From assembly GCF_023156195.1 (NCBI RefSeq), contig NZ_JAKUKA010000001.1, forward strand, positions 1,550,001 through 1,614,000: a stretch of DNA of 64,000 nucleotides, written 5' to 3'. The notes below the pieces were generated by a model. The model did not search any database and was not told the origin of the DNA. It saw nothing but the letters and a program-made list of their open reading frames with translations. Below are positions 46,944-58,027 of the stretch, piece by piece. The stretch is from Chitinophaga sedimenti (GTDB lineage: Bacteria > Bacteroidota > Bacteroidia > Chitinophagales > Chitinophagaceae). Made by a program: the position numbers and the translations under genes. Position 1 is the stretch's first letter; every line of letters begins with the position of its first letter.

Positions 46944-49900
46944 TTAGAACCTGGCGTTGAGGTTAAGTCCCCAGCCTCTTCTCGATGGCAGCGAGCCATA
47001 TTCCAGCCCCTGACCGTTACCGTTGTTATAGTTGGAATCCGGGTCCACGTTCGGCACATCTTTATACAAAATGAACGGGTTGCGGGCCACCAGTCCTACC
47101 GTAGCGTCTTTGATACCGATACGTTTGGTCAGCGTTTTATCCAGCCGGTAGGTCAACACGATCTCGCGCACCTTTACATAACTGGCTTTGTAGATGAAAG
47201 GCACCGCAATGCCATTACCATCCGCATAATACGTGTTCCAGTAAGCGGAAGGATCTACTGCGCGGGTGTTTTTGGTGTAAATGGGCTTACCATCCGCCTC
47301 GGTACCCGTTTGTACAACGCCCTGCGGTACGTAACCGCGCACCATGCCCATCGATTGCCATTCGCCGGGTGTTTTGCCGGCTGCTAAACGCTCTTCTTCA
47401 GACTGAATCCATTCTTCGCGGCCAGGTAACGTTTTTTTGCTGGAACCGCGGGTCACGGCGAACAGGTCGGTCATGGAGAAGAGATCGGCGCCGAACTTCA
47501 TGTCGAATACCGCATTCAGGCTAAAGTTTTTGTAGGTAAAGCGATTGGTAACGCCGCCTGTCCAGTCGAATACACCTTTGCCCAATACTTTCCTGTCTGT
47601 CGTAGGAATCGCCGCCAGGTTAGTGGGATTTAAGATGATATTCCCTTCCGGATCGCGCTGATAATCGTATCCGAGTATCGCACCATAACGCTGGTTAGGC
47701 ATGGCGGCCACCAGCAGGCCAAGCCAGCGTGCCTCTGACAAAGCGATGAAGGGCACGCCATCCACCAGCGATTTTACTTTATTGACGTTGCGCGCATAGT
47801 TGACGCTCAGGTTCCACTCGAAATCTTTCCGTTGGACAGGTGAACCCGCGAGTAATAATTCCACGCCCTGGTTAGTCACCATACCGGCATTAATGATTTG
47901 TTTATTATAACCGGAGGAGTACGGCGCCGGCACGATATTGATCTGGTCTCTCGACTGCGAACTATAATACGTTGCATCAAAGTTGATGCGGCCGTTAAAG
48001 AACTTCAGGTTAGCACCGGTTTCGAAAGAACGTGTGCGCGTAGGTTTGAGGTTGGTATTCGGCAGCGTTTTGGTGGAGAGCAACGCAGGCTGCACCCCGT
48101 CGAACGTCAGCGGGTACAGGCTGTAATACACGTCCAGCATATAAGGATCGGTATCGTTGCCCACTTCCGCGATCGACGCCCGGACTTTACCAAAACTCAG
48201 CCAGTTGCCCTGCATTTTAAATGCATCTGTAAACACGAAGCTGGCGGAGAGCGAAGGATAAGTATAGGTATTATTCGCTTTAGGCAAGGTGGAAGATGCG
48301 TCTGTACGCACGGTGGCATCGAGGTACAGGTAATCGCGGAAGCCGAAGGTGAACAGGCCGAATGCGGAACGTACCTCGCGGCGGATGTTGTTTTCTTCGA
48401 TCGCTTTATCCTGGTAGCTGTTGATGCTCACCACATCGGTCACCGTCATATTTGTATAGGTGCCGGTGGTACCGCGGCGCGAACGTTTGTTCAGGCTGGC
48501 GCCGAGCCGGCCCGTAAACTTCAGTTGTTTGGCGAGATTATGGGTGAAGGTTGCCATGACATCTGCCTGTGTAGTCGCATAACGCTGATCCAGGGTATTC
48601 ATCATGCCGGAAAGCGCCAGCGGCGTGGTACGCGGGCTGTACTTGTCATAATCCAGCAAAGTGATATCTGTGGATGCACGGGCCATAAGGCTGAGCCATT
48701 TGTTCACGGTATAGTTGGCGTTGAAGCCGCCGGTAAAGCGATCTTTATTCGTGACGTTCGACATTTCATACAGCACCCAGTAAGGGTTCAGCCGATACTG
48801 TCCACCGCCCCATTCTACGTAGTCGTTATTCGCGTTTTTGTACGTTTCACCGAAAATAGCCTGATCCACGTTGTTCGCCAGCCCATTGAAGTTTTGGCCG
48901 ATGTTCGTGGGTGCATCGCCCAGACCGGCCCTGTTCTTTACCTTTTCTGTGAGATAAGTAACGCGGGCGTCGAAGTCCGGCGTTTGCCAAATTTGAACGT
49001 GAGCTTAGGGTGAAAGTATTTCTGCGGATGTCGCTGTTGGGCACAATGTCCTTGTACCGCAGATCTGCCGCCGAGAAACGGAAGCTGGAACGGTCGGTGG
49101 AGCCGGCCAATGACAGTGTGTTGTTAAATGAAGAACCGGTACGGAAGAAGTTAGCGAAGTTATCTTTTGCCGGGGCATATGGCCTTGTTTTACCGTCGAA
49201 CGCGGTGTACTGGAGGTTCGGATCCAAACGCGGACCGAAGTTCGTAAACATCGTGTTCTGCGCCTGCTGCTGGTCCTGCGGCAACTGGCCGTTGGTACCC
49301 TGTCCGTATAAATATTGATAGCCGTCGCGTTTTGTCAGCTGGTTCTCAATAGTGGCGGTGGAGCTTAGTTCTACGCCCAATTCTTTGTTGCGCGAACCCT
49401 TTTTAGTGGTGATGAGGATTACCCCATTCGCAGCGCTGCTGCCGTACAATGCCGCAGCAGAAGGGCCTTTCAGCACGCTGATCTTTTCAATGTCGTCCGG
49501 GTTAATTGCAGAAATCGCATCACCCATATCCACGCCTGGATCGGCGGCGGTACCACCTGCATATTTGGTATTACCCACCTGCCCGTAATTTGAGTTGTCC
49601 ATGGGAATACCATCGACCACATATAATGGTTGGTTGTTGCCGGTAATCGAAGTGTTACCGCGAATGATCACGCGCGAGGAGCCGGCCGGGCCGCCCGCCG
49701 TGGAATTGATGATCAGTCCGGGCACTTTACCGGCCAGGGAGTTGATCACGTTAGTTTCCTTCGCCTTATTAATATCGTCTCCATTCACTTCTGAAAAAGC
49801 ATAACCGAGTTCTCTTTCTTCCCTTTTGATGCCGAGGGCCGTTACCACTACGTCTTTCAGGTTTTCGGTGTGCGTTTTTAAACTGATATTCACAGTTGTT

Positions 49901-50187
49901 TGCTGACTGCGGGCCGCGAAGCTGTGCGGTTCATAGCCCATCAGGCGTACGATGATGCTGTCGCCCTGGCTGGCGCGGATGGAATAGCCACCATCTGCAT
50001 TGGTGACCGTAGCCGCCTTGCTTGTTTGATTGTAAATGGCGGCGCCGGGCACTTTGGAACCGTTTTCGTCGGTTACCAGCCCTTTTACCGTAAAGGTGGG
50101 CCGTCCCTGTGCGGTGGCGCATAACGGTACGCCGGCCAGCAGCATCATGTACAAATACAGACGCCGCAAGTGATGAATTGCGTTCAT
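46944..50187 (-). CDS. SusC/RagA TonB-dependent outer-membrane transporter, one frame break
   Basis: About 1081 residues after repair, starting MNAIHHLRRLYLYMMLLAGV with a signal peptide. The order is a carboxypeptidase-regulatory-like domain (FTVKGLVTDENGSKVPGAAI), TonB box region (DVVVTALGIKREERELGYAF), plug (GLIINSTAGGPAGSSRVIIR, PLYVVDGIPMDNSNYG, IEKISVLKGPSAAALYGSSA) and a beta-barrel ending LNLNARF. It imports glycan fragments across the outer membrane with energy from TonB. One break near 48980 (+1 or -2) is needed to join SRSNLAN to DFDARVTYLTEKVKN. It is the first structural gene of the chitin locus. Confidence 0.93.
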
Positions 50188-50321
50188 AAGTGTTAGTTTT
50201 TGGTCTGTCCCCACGCGTAAAAAATCGCAGGGCAATAGTTTAACGGCCGGGATATACCCGGATTTGATCGTGGTTTGGTTGAATTGTTATGCTATACTTG
50301 GTTGATATCAATCTTCTTTGC

Positions 50322-50336
50322 CGTTAACGTACACGA
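50322..50336. promoter_or_regulatory. LacI-type operator candidate, copy 1
   Basis: CGTTAACGTACACGA, 135 bp upstream of susC. The core GTTAACGTACAC is an imperfect palindrome around a central CG (GTnnACGTnnAC), the form expected for LacI-family operators. Confidence 0.75.
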
Positions 50337-50412
50337 TGGATGATCTAAAAAAGCGGTCCATATCCGCGCGATTCCCTATCACAGCGCCTGGGGAGCGCTT
50401 TACAACACTCTT

Positions 50413-50427
50413 CGTTAACGTACACGA
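50413..50427. promoter_or_regulatory. LacI-type operator candidate, copy 2
   Basis: An identical 15-mer CGTTAACGTACACGA, 91 bp from copy 1, in the same orientation. Confidence 0.75.
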
Positions 50428-50469
50428 AACGTGGTCTAAAAAAAAGAGAAACCTCATTTGTGCGTTTCT

Positions 50470-50484
50470 CGTTAACGTACACGA
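50470..50484. promoter_or_regulatory. LacI-type operator candidate, copy 3
   Basis: An identical 15-mer CGTTAACGTACACGA, 57 bp from copy 2 and 63 bp past the stop of the lacI-like gene. Three identical copies in 163 bp between regulator and susC are unlikely to be chance. Confidence 0.75.
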
Positions 50485-50546
50485 ATATAAAAATTAAAAT
50501 GAGAAGTTGTATACGTTCCTGAAAAAAAAATTATGCGGCAGGGGCA

Positions 50547-51611
50547 TTAGTTCTTATAATTGAAACAGTTTTCTTTCGTGATGATATCGATGGGCATATA
50601 CTGCTGCCGCTCAATGGTAGCGCCATGTACGAGGTAATTATACAATGCCATGATGCCTTTATGTCCCTGCTCCTGCGGTTTCTGGCAAATAAGGAAATCA
50701 ATGATGCCCTGCCGTAGCGCTGTGATGTTATCTTGCAGAAAGTCGTAGCCGATCAGCCGGATGTCTGTTTTCCCGGTTTCTTCCAGGTAATGCGCCACGG
50801 TAGACACGCGTGAATTTGTTACGAAGATCACATCTGCGTGCGCATCGTCAAGGGCTTTGTGCAGCTTTGTTTTAACTGACTTATAGTCGGTTTTCCGGAT
50901 GTCTGTTTTATCCAGCGTGATCGCTTTCGGATGTTCCTGGAAATATGCGCGGAAGCCTTCTTCTTTTCTCAGCAAATGGTGATGCAGGTCCAGTTCTTTC
51001 GAAATATTTACGATCAGCACCCGTTGTCCGGGGACGGTAATATAGTTGATGAGATGCGCTGCCAGGTAACCGCTCTGGTAAAGGTTCGGGCCAATATAAC
51101 TGAGACTCTCCTCTCCTGCTATGTCAGAGTTGATAAATACAAAAGGCAGGTGTTGTGTTTTGCAGCGGGCGATAAAATCCAGCGATTCTTCTTCAAACAT
51201 CGGCGCAAGCAAAACGCCCTGGTAGGTCGCTTTCAGGATGTCTTTGGTTTTAGCCGTAAAGCTGGACCGGTCGTTTTGGTCAAACAGGAATACATCCACT
51301 GTAACACCGTAATCCCGGATTTCCGCTGCCGCCTGTTTGATGCCATTGAGCGGCGCCTCCCAGTAGCCTGTTTCGCCGGATACGGCGGGAATAAGTACGG
51401 CTATACGAATCACTTTTTTGGAGGCCAGCCTGCGGGCCATCATATTGGGCTGGTAGTCGAGGTCTTTGATGATTTCCAGGATCCTGTTCCTGGTTTCGTC
51501 TGCAACGCCCGTCCGGTTGTTCAGTACCCTGTCTACCGTGCCTATCGACACATTTGCCCTTCGTGCGATCTCCTTTACGCCAACCAGCGTGGGTTCGTTC
51601 TTTTTTTGCAT
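50547..51611 (-). CDS. LacI/PurR-family transcriptional regulator
   Basis: 354 residues: N-terminal LacI helix-turn-helix (VGVKEIARRANVSIGTVDRV, then LNNRTGVADETRNRILEI and a hinge YQPNMMARRLASKK) and a periplasmic-binding-protein-like sensor domain (IRIAVLIPAVSGETGYWEAP, VDVFLFDQND, FVTNSRVSTVAHYL, DIRLIGYDFLQDN). It is the probable regulator of the chitin/GlcNAc operon that follows it; three identical operator-like repeats lie between it and susC. The effector is likely a GlcNAc-derived sugar (inference). The gene is intact. Confidence 0.92.
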   Translation of the reverse strand: MQKKNEPTLVGVKEIARRANVSIGTVDRVLNNRTGVADETRNRILEIIKDLDYQPNMMARRLASKKVIRIAVLIPAVSGETGYWEAPLNGIKQAAAEIRDYGVTVDVFLFDQNDRSSFTAKTKDILKATYQGVLLAPMFEEESLDFIARCKTQHLPFVFINSDIAGEESLSYIGPNLYQSGYLAAHLINYITVPGQRVLIVNISKELDLHHHLLRKEEGFRAYFQEHPKAITLDKTDIRKTDYKSVKTKLHKALDDAHADVIFVTNSRVSTVAHYLEETGKTDIRLIGYDFLQDNITALRQGIIDFLICQKPQEQGHKGIMALYNYLVHGATIERQQYMPIDIITKENCFNYKN

Positions 51612-51663
51612 CCGACCAATTTTTCTTGTATAAATATCTTCATAATTCTATTTAAAAACAACA

Positions 51664-51693
51664 AAGGCTGCCTTCGTGTAAGAAGACAGCCTT
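51664..51693 (-). terminator. Hairpin after the FKBP gene
   Basis: AAGGCTG / CAGCCTT with inner TTC/GAA pairing, in the gap between the FKBP gene stop and the lacI-like gene start. It probably ends the FKBP transcript. Confidence 0.65.
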
Positions 51694-51723
51694 CGTTGTT
51701 TATCTCAAAATTCGCTTTAATGC

Positions 51724-52608
51724 TTAGTGAGCAGGAGCTGGTGGCGGCGGCGGAGGCATTGCTGCTTCTGGCTTGCCAGGAATTACATCCAGCAGTTCAA
51801 CAGTGAACGCGAGGATGGAGTTGCTCGGGATTGTGGGAGGGCTGCCCTGGAAACCGTATGCAATAGCAGACGGGATTACAAGTGTAGCTTTGCTGCCTTT
51901 TTTCAGGGCGGCAATACCTTCGTCCCAGCCTTTGATCACGAAACCGCGACCGATAGGGAAACGCAGGGGCTCCAGCGGCATACCGGGACGAATCGTAGAA
52001 TCTACGTTAGAATCGAATTTAGTACCGTTCAGCAGGGTACCAGTGTAGTTTACTACAACGGTATCACCAGGCTGAGGCTGTGCGCCTGCACCTTCAGCTG
52101 TTACGGCCACGCTAACACCGGAAGCGGTTTTGCTGGTGGTAGTCAGGTTGTTGGATTTCAGGTAGGCATCGATTTCTTTTTGCTCTTTCGCGGTCTGACC
52201 AGCAACAGTGTATTTGCTTTCGATAACGAAGGAAACGCGGATTTTGTCACCTTTTTTGGCAAAAGGAGGCATCTGAGGCAGGGAGTCAACCGGCAGAATG
52301 AAGGTAGCGCTATCGCCCACTTTCAGTTCAGCCAGACCGTCCTGCAGGTCAAATTTATCCACTGATTTCTGGATAGGTAAGGGAACGGAGCCGCCCTGCA
52401 TTTTGCGCGAATCGAAAATGATCGAGTCGTTCAGGCGGGTGTAAACGTACGCCATAGCAGTATCGCCAACTTTCAGCTGTTCGCCTTTGCCGGCAACGTC
52501 TACGGTATACTCAATGCCACCAGGAGTTTTCCTTTGCTTGGGAGCGCCACAGGCGGCCAGCAGCAGCACGCCGCATGACGCAGCAAGTACCAGGTTGTTC
52601 TTTTTCAT
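51724..52608 (-). CDS. FKBP-type peptidyl-prolyl isomerase lipoprotein, two FKBP-like domains
   Basis: 294 residues. Lipoprotein signal with LLLAACGAP. An N-terminal FKBP-like domain (about 30-130; KVGDTAMAYVYTRLNDSIIF, LAELKVGDSATFILPVDSL) seems degenerate. The C-terminal one (about 170-280) has the standard pattern: GDTVVVNYTGTLLNGTKFDS, FPIGRGFVIKGWDEGIAALK, LVIPSAIAYGFQG. The tail is proline-rich (about eight Pro, ending PAPAH). It probably folds exported proteins at the outer membrane or in the periplasm. The nrnA-like gene lies 29 bp upstream on the same strand. Confidence 0.88.
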   Translation of the reverse strand: MKKNNLVLAASCGVLLLAACGAPKQRKTPGGIEYTVDVAGKGEQLKVGDTAMAYVYTRLNDSIIFDSRKMQGGSVPLPIQKSVDKFDLQDGLAELKVGDSATFILPVDSLPQMPPFAKKGDKIRVSFVIESKYTVAGQTAKEQKEIDAYLKSNNLTTTSKTASGVSVAVTAEGAGAQPQPGDTVVVNYTGTLLNGTKFDSNVDSTIRPGMPLEPLRFPIGRGFVIKGWDEGIAALKKGSKATLVIPSAIAYGFQGSPPTIPSNSILAFTVELLDVIPGKPEAAMPPPPPPAPAH

Positions 52609-52637
52609 TTGAAATTATTAGGTGAGTGTATTTAAAG

Positions 52638-53640
52638 TTATTGTAATGCTTCTTCGTTCTCGTTCATCGCATCAATGAAGCGCTGTACGGTTTTGTCCAG
52701 CGGATCAGGACTTCTGCCGCCGGCTGCGTTAAAGTGCCCACCGCCCTCAAAGTATTTGCGGGCAAATGTGTTCACGTCAAAGCCGCCTTTGGAGCGGAAC
52801 GAAAGTTTCACTTCTACATTCCGGTCGATGATCAGCGCCGCTAATTTAATGCCTTGGATGGACAAAAGGAAATTAACGATGCCTTCGGTATCGCCGGTTT
52901 GCAGGTCAAATTTCCGCAAATCGCTGTAGGGAATGGCAATCATGGCCGTATTACACTCATAAAAAACTTCCATCCGGTTCAGCAGGCTGTTGCCCAGGAA
53001 GCGGAGGCGATTTTCAAGGAAATTATCATAAATCGCCTGGTGAATGAATTCATGCTTCAGTCCGCGGTCCATCAGATCGGCCACCATACGGTGTACACGG
53101 GCCGATGTGGAGGAGAAACGGAAAGATCCGGTGTCGGTGAGGGTGCCGGCGTAAATACATTCGGCCATGTCCGGTTAATGTATTTTTCCTCCCCCAGCTT
53201 GTACAGCATTTCATAGATCATTTGTGCGGTAGCGGCGGCGGTATTGTCGCTCACCCCGTACTCGAACTGGTCCTTCGGCTCCGGGTGATGGTCTACCAGG
53301 ATGCGTATTGCCGGGCTCTTTTCAATCACCGGGGCCATATTTTTAGTACGGTCGATGTTGTTAAAGTCCAGGCAGAATATCAGTTCGGCCCCTTTCATGG
53401 CCTCCAGCGCTTTCTCGTTCGCCGATTCAAAATCGATCACCGTTTCACATCCGGGCATCCATTTCAGGAAGTCGGGATAGTTGGTGGGCGATATCACGGT
53501 CGCGTGGTGCCCTTTTTGCTGCAAATAGTGGAATAAGGCCAGGGACGAGCCCATAGCGTCTGCATCGGGTTTCTGATGCATGGTGATCACCACTTTTTGG
53601 GGCTTTCCAGCAAAGGTTTGATTTCCTCAATTGGCTTCAT
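52638..53640 (-). CDS. nrnA: NrnA-like DHH/DHHA1 phosphoesterase (oligoribonuclease / pAp phosphatase), two frame breaks
   Basis: The repaired protein has 334 residues from MKPIEEIKPLLESPKKVVIT. DHH motifs are HQKPDADAMGSS, FCLDFNNIDR and LVDHHPEPKD; the DHHA1 part ends GGGHFNAAGGRSPDPLDKT. Such enzymes degrade nano-RNA and dephosphorylate 3'-phosphoadenosine 5'-phosphate with Mn. Breaks are at 53594-53598 (A run short on minus strand, SPKKVVITMH) and 53171-53174 (CCGG, probably CCAGG, KYINQDMAECIYAG). Both repairs give conserved sequence. Confidence 0.9.
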
Positions 53641-53764
53641 CAAAAACTATAATGTTATATTTTACAAGCTGTTAAAGCGCCTACCGGTTTATGGGAAAAC
53701 GAAGTGCGAAGTTCATTATTTGGGGCAGAATTTCAAAATTTTTTACGGCGTCGAAAAAACTGGT

Positions 53765-53772
53765 TACTTTTG
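53765..53772 (+). promoter_or_regulatory. TACTTTTG promoter element upstream of ndk
   Basis: It matches TAnnTTTG and is followed by a 67-bp leader to the ndk start. A T-rich stretch lies near -33 but not a perfect TTTG. Confidence 0.5.
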
Positions 53773-53839
53773 CGCCCTGACCGGGCGATTTTTGGCTGGG
53801 GCAGGCATTACTTAAACAAGGCAAATACGCAACAACAAT

Positions 53840-54256
53840 ATGAGTAACAGAACTTTTACAATGATTAAGCCGGATGCGGTTGCTAATGGCCACATCGGCG
53901 GCATCCTCGCCCAGATCAACGAAGCAGGTTTCCGCATCGTGGCAATGAAAATGCTCCGTCTTTCTACTGAAAAAGCGGGTGAATTCTACGCTGTACACAA
54001 AGAGCGTCCTTTCTACGGCGAACTGGTTGAGTTTATGAGCAGCGGTCACATTGTGGCGGCTATCCTGGAAAAAGACAACGCAGTAGAAGAATTCCGCAAA
54101 CTGATCGGTGCTACCAACCCTGCTAACGCTGAGGAAGGCACCATCCGTAAAAAATACGCAGAATCTATCGGCCGCAACGCCGTTCACGGTTCTGACTCCG
54201 ACGAAAATGCTGCGATCGAAGGCAACTTCTTCTTCAGCGGTCTGGAGAAATTCTAA
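53840..54256 (+). CDS. ndk: Nucleoside diphosphate kinase
   Basis: 138 residues: [20 protein letters not shown] at the N-terminus, [14 protein letters not shown], and the active-site His in [12 protein letters not shown]. It transfers phosphate from ATP to other NDPs through phosphohistidine. The gene is intact, of normal length, and has its own promoter-like element and terminator. Confidence 0.97.
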   Translation: MSNRTFTMIKPDAVANGHIGGILAQINEAGFRIVAMKMLRLSTEKAGEFYAVHKERPFYGELVEFMSSGHIVAAILEKDNAVEEFRKLIGATNPANAEEGTIRKKYAESIGRNAVHGSDSDENAAIEGNFFFSGLEKF

Positions 54257-54281
54257 TCCGGAAAAGTTAAAGATGAATATT

Positions 54282-54308
54282 GGGGAGGCTTTTGGGCCTC
54301 CCCTTTTT
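54282..54308 (+). terminator. Terminator of ndk
   Basis: GGGGAGGC / GCCTCCCC stem followed by T5, 26 bp after the stop. Confidence 0.9.
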
Positions 54309-54321
54309 GTTGCGCTGTCCG

Positions 54322-57300
54322 TCATTTATCCAACTCGACCACCAGGTCATCCTGGCTCACCATTGTCCCCTCCGGTAAATGGATCGCCTTCACCTTACAG
54401 GCCCGCGTCGCCGTTACGGTTGTTTCCATTTTCATCGCTTCTATAATGAACAGGGGCGTATTGTTTCCTACACTATCCCCCGTTTTTACCAGCAAACGGG
54501 AGAGTTTGCCCTGTAACGGCGCACCCACTTCATTTTCCGGGTTGTTTACTTTTTATTGCTCGCCACCAGCGACAGTACCGACCGGTCGCGTACCTGCACA
54601 CTGCGGGCATAACCATTCAGTTCAAACACCACGGTGCGCATACCGTGTTCGTTGGCCGGCAGAATGTACACCAGTTTCACGTTGATGGTCTTACCCTTGC
54701 CCAGCGTTATAAGGATCTCCTCTCCCGGCTTCAGGCCATAAAAGAAGGCTGGTGTGGGAATTGCTTCCACGTTGCCGAACACCTGCGCGTGATGGTAGTA
54801 TTCATCAAATACCTTGGGGAACATATGGTAGCTCAGGTAATCCACGAACTCCGCCAGCGGGTACTTCAGCTGGAAAGCCGCGAAGTCGCTGTCGAAGTCT
54901 ACCGGTTGCAGGTGGTCGTTGGGTTTGCCTTTCAGCGGCGCCTCCCCTTTTAATACAATGCGTTGTAGTTTTTCCGGGAACCCGCCGAACGGTACACCGA
55001 GGTCGCCTTTAAAAAAGCCCTGCACCGAAGCCGGGAAAGCAATATGTTTCGTTTCATCCAGCACATCTTGCGCCGTCAGGTTGTTGGAGGTCATGAACAG
55101 GGCCATGTCTCCTACTACTTTGGAACTTGGTGTTACTTTCACGATATCGCCAAACAGCTGGTTCACCACCACATAATTGTGTTTAATGGTTTCGAGTTTG
55201 TCGCCCAGGCCCAGCGATTCCGCCTGCTGGCGAAGGTTGGAGTATTGTCCGCCGGGGATCTCATTCTCGTAAATCTGGGCCGTACCTGCCTTCATATCCG
55301 ACTCAAAGGGATAATAGAACTCGCGCACGTCCTCCCAGTAATTGCTGTACTGGTTAAGGCTTTGCAGGTTCATTGGCTGGTAACGTTCATGGCCTTCGAG
55401 GATAGCTGCCATCGCGTTCAGGTTCGGCTGCGACGTGAGCCCGCTCAGTGAGGCAATGGCGCAATCCACCACGTTCACCCCGGCCTCAATGGCTTTCAGG
55501 TAAGTGGCCGCCTGCACCGACGCGGTATCATGCGTGTGCAATACGATCGGCAGTTGTACAGCATCTTTCAACGCAGCTACCAGCGTACTGGCCGCCTGTG
55601 GTTTCAGCAGCCCCGCCATATCTTTAATACAAAGCATATGCGCACCGGCGTCCTCCAATCGTTTGGCGAGGTCGGTGTAATACTGCAGGGTGTATTTACC
55701 GCGCCCCGGGTTACTGATATCCCCGGTATAACTGATGGCCGCCTGGGCAATCGCATTCGTCCGCTCCCTGATGAACCGGATGCTCGGCTCCATCGCCTCC
55801 ACCCAGTTCAGCGAATCAAAAATCCGGAAGATATCTATCCCCGTCTCCGCTGCCTGCTCAATAAACTTCGCAACCAGGTTTTCGGGATACGCGGAATAGC
55901 CTACTGCATTAGCGCCGCGGAACAGCATCTGCAACAGCATATTGGGCATGGCTTTGCGCAGTTGCGCCAGCCGCCGCCACGGACATTCATGCAAAAAGCA
56001 TCGACACATCAAACGTAGCGCCACCCCATACTTCCATGGAAAAGAGTTGCGGATTGCTTTTCGCATATCCCTCCGCCACGGCCATAATATCTTTCGTCCG
56101 CACCCTCGTAGCCAGCAGGCTCTGATGCGCGTCGCGGTAAGTAGTATCGGTAATGTATACTGGTTGCTCGTTTCTAAGCCACTGCGTAAACGCCTCCCGT
56201 CCCATTTGCTGCAATTTATTGCGGCTGCCTTCCGGCATGGGTTGCAGCGCATCGAAGTAAGGTACTTTGGGCGTGCGGAACTTTTTGTCCGGATCGGGGC
56301 TTTTAACATCCGGGTGCCCGTTCACCGTTACATCCGCCAGGTACATGAGCGTTTTGCTGGCCCGGTCGCGGATGGCGGATAGATTAAACAGCTCCGGGTG
56401 TTTTTCGATGAATGCCACGGTGCAGTTGCCTTTCCGGAAAGTATCATGGGTGATAACATTTTCCAGGAAACCGATATTGGTCTTCACGCCACGAATACGA
56501 AACTCTCGCAACGTGCGGTGGAGGCGGCTCGCAGCACCGGATAACGTTCTACCCCGCGCCGTCACTTTCACCAGCATCGAATCAAAAAAGGAGAGATTTT
56601 TACCCCGCTGTACGTACTGCCCTCGTCCAGCCGGATGCCGAAGCCGCCTGCGTTGCGGTAGGCGATCACAGTGCCGTAATCCGGTTTAAAGTTATTCTCC
56701 GGGTCTTCCGTCGTAATGCGGCATTGAATCGCAAAGCCCGTAAGGCTAACATCTTCCTGGCTCTTTAAGAATATCTCGGGATCGCTTAGCCGGTGGCCTG
56801 CGGCGATCAGCAATTGCGAACGTACAATGTCAATCCCGGTTACTTCTTCTGTAACCGTATGTTCCACCTGGATACGTGGGTTTACTTCTATGAAATACAC
56901 CTTGTTTTCACGGTCTACCAGGAATTCCACGGTACCCACGTTGTTATATTTCACCTTGCGCGCCAGTTGCAGTGCATATTCATAAATCTCATTACGCGTT
57001 TGCTGCGGCAGGTTGGGCGATGGTGCAATCTCTACCACCTTCTGGAAGCGGCGTTGCACGGAGCAGTCGCGTTCGTAGAGATGAAGAATGTTGCCGTGGT
57101 TGTCGCCCATCAGCTGCACTTCAATGTGTTTGGGTTCCTGAATAAATTTTTCAATGAAGATGGTATCGTCTCCGAAGGCTTTACCCGCTTCGCTCCTGGC
57201 CTCCGTAAAGGATTTTTCCAGGTCGTTGACATTGCGCACCACGCGCATACCTCTTCCGCCGCCGCCGGCAGCGGCCTTCAGAATAACGGGTAACCCGATG

Positions 57301-57773
57301 CGCAAGGCTTCCTGTTTTACGGTTTCAATGTCCGATAACTTCACCTGGCTGTCTTCGATTAACGGCACACCTACAGCGCGCGCCAGTGTTTTAGCTGCGA
57401 CCTTGTCGCCCAGCTGCGCCATCACTTCCGGGTCGGGACCAACGAATATGATCCCCTCTTCCCGGCAACGGCGCGCAAATTGTACGTTTTCGCTCAGGAA
57501 CCCGTATCCCGGGTGAATCGCATCTACCTCCTGCATTTTGGCAAGATGGATGATGCCTTCAATATCCAGGTAAGGCTTTAGCGGATCGTCGTCCTTTCCG
57601 ACCTGGTATGCTTCATCGGCCTTGTAGCGGTGCAGCGAATAACGATCTTCATACGTAAAAATGGCCACGGTACCGATTCTTAGTTCGGCTGCGGCGCGTA
57701 GTATGCGCACCGCGATTTCGCCCCGGTTGGCAACGAGTAGTTTCTTGATCTTTTTTGGCGTTACGTCTTGCAT
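54322..57773 (-). CDS. pyc: Pyruvate carboxylase, three frame breaks
   Basis: The repaired protein has 1151 residues. The order is biotin carboxylase ([23 protein letters not shown]-grasp [25 protein letters not shown]), carboxyltransferase barrel ([33 protein letters not shown], metal/substrate [12 protein letters not shown]), allosteric/tetramer region, and C-terminal biotinyl domain with biotin Lys in [11 protein letters not shown]. It makes oxaloacetate from pyruvate, bicarbonate and ATP. Breaks are at 56584-56589 (T run short), about 55990 (two bases lost, probably a CG of ATGCGCTTTTTG, MRFLHE) and 54550-54554 (A run short, [11 protein letters not shown]). Confidence 0.94.
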
Positions 57774-58027
57774 GACAAGTAGAAATTGGTGGGTGGTTGG
57801 TGTTCAATAAAAGTGGAATTCAGAAAAAATAACCGCGATGAAAATAGGGAAAGCTGTAATTATTTCCGCCGGCGGGCTGCAATAATTCGTGGTCATCTAT
57901 CTAAAATAGCCGCATGGGATACGTTTTTGCAAGAATTTTAGCAAATCTTGCCGTTTAGCAAATTCATTAGCAACGTTGATTTTATTTTTCATTCGGTTGC
58001 ATCGCTGCGATGCGTTATTTTGCATAC
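57774..58027. other. Divergent intergenic region between pyc and xerD
   Basis: About 254 bp that must hold both promoters. I see no additional gene, strong hairpin or operator repeat. Confidence 0.5.
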
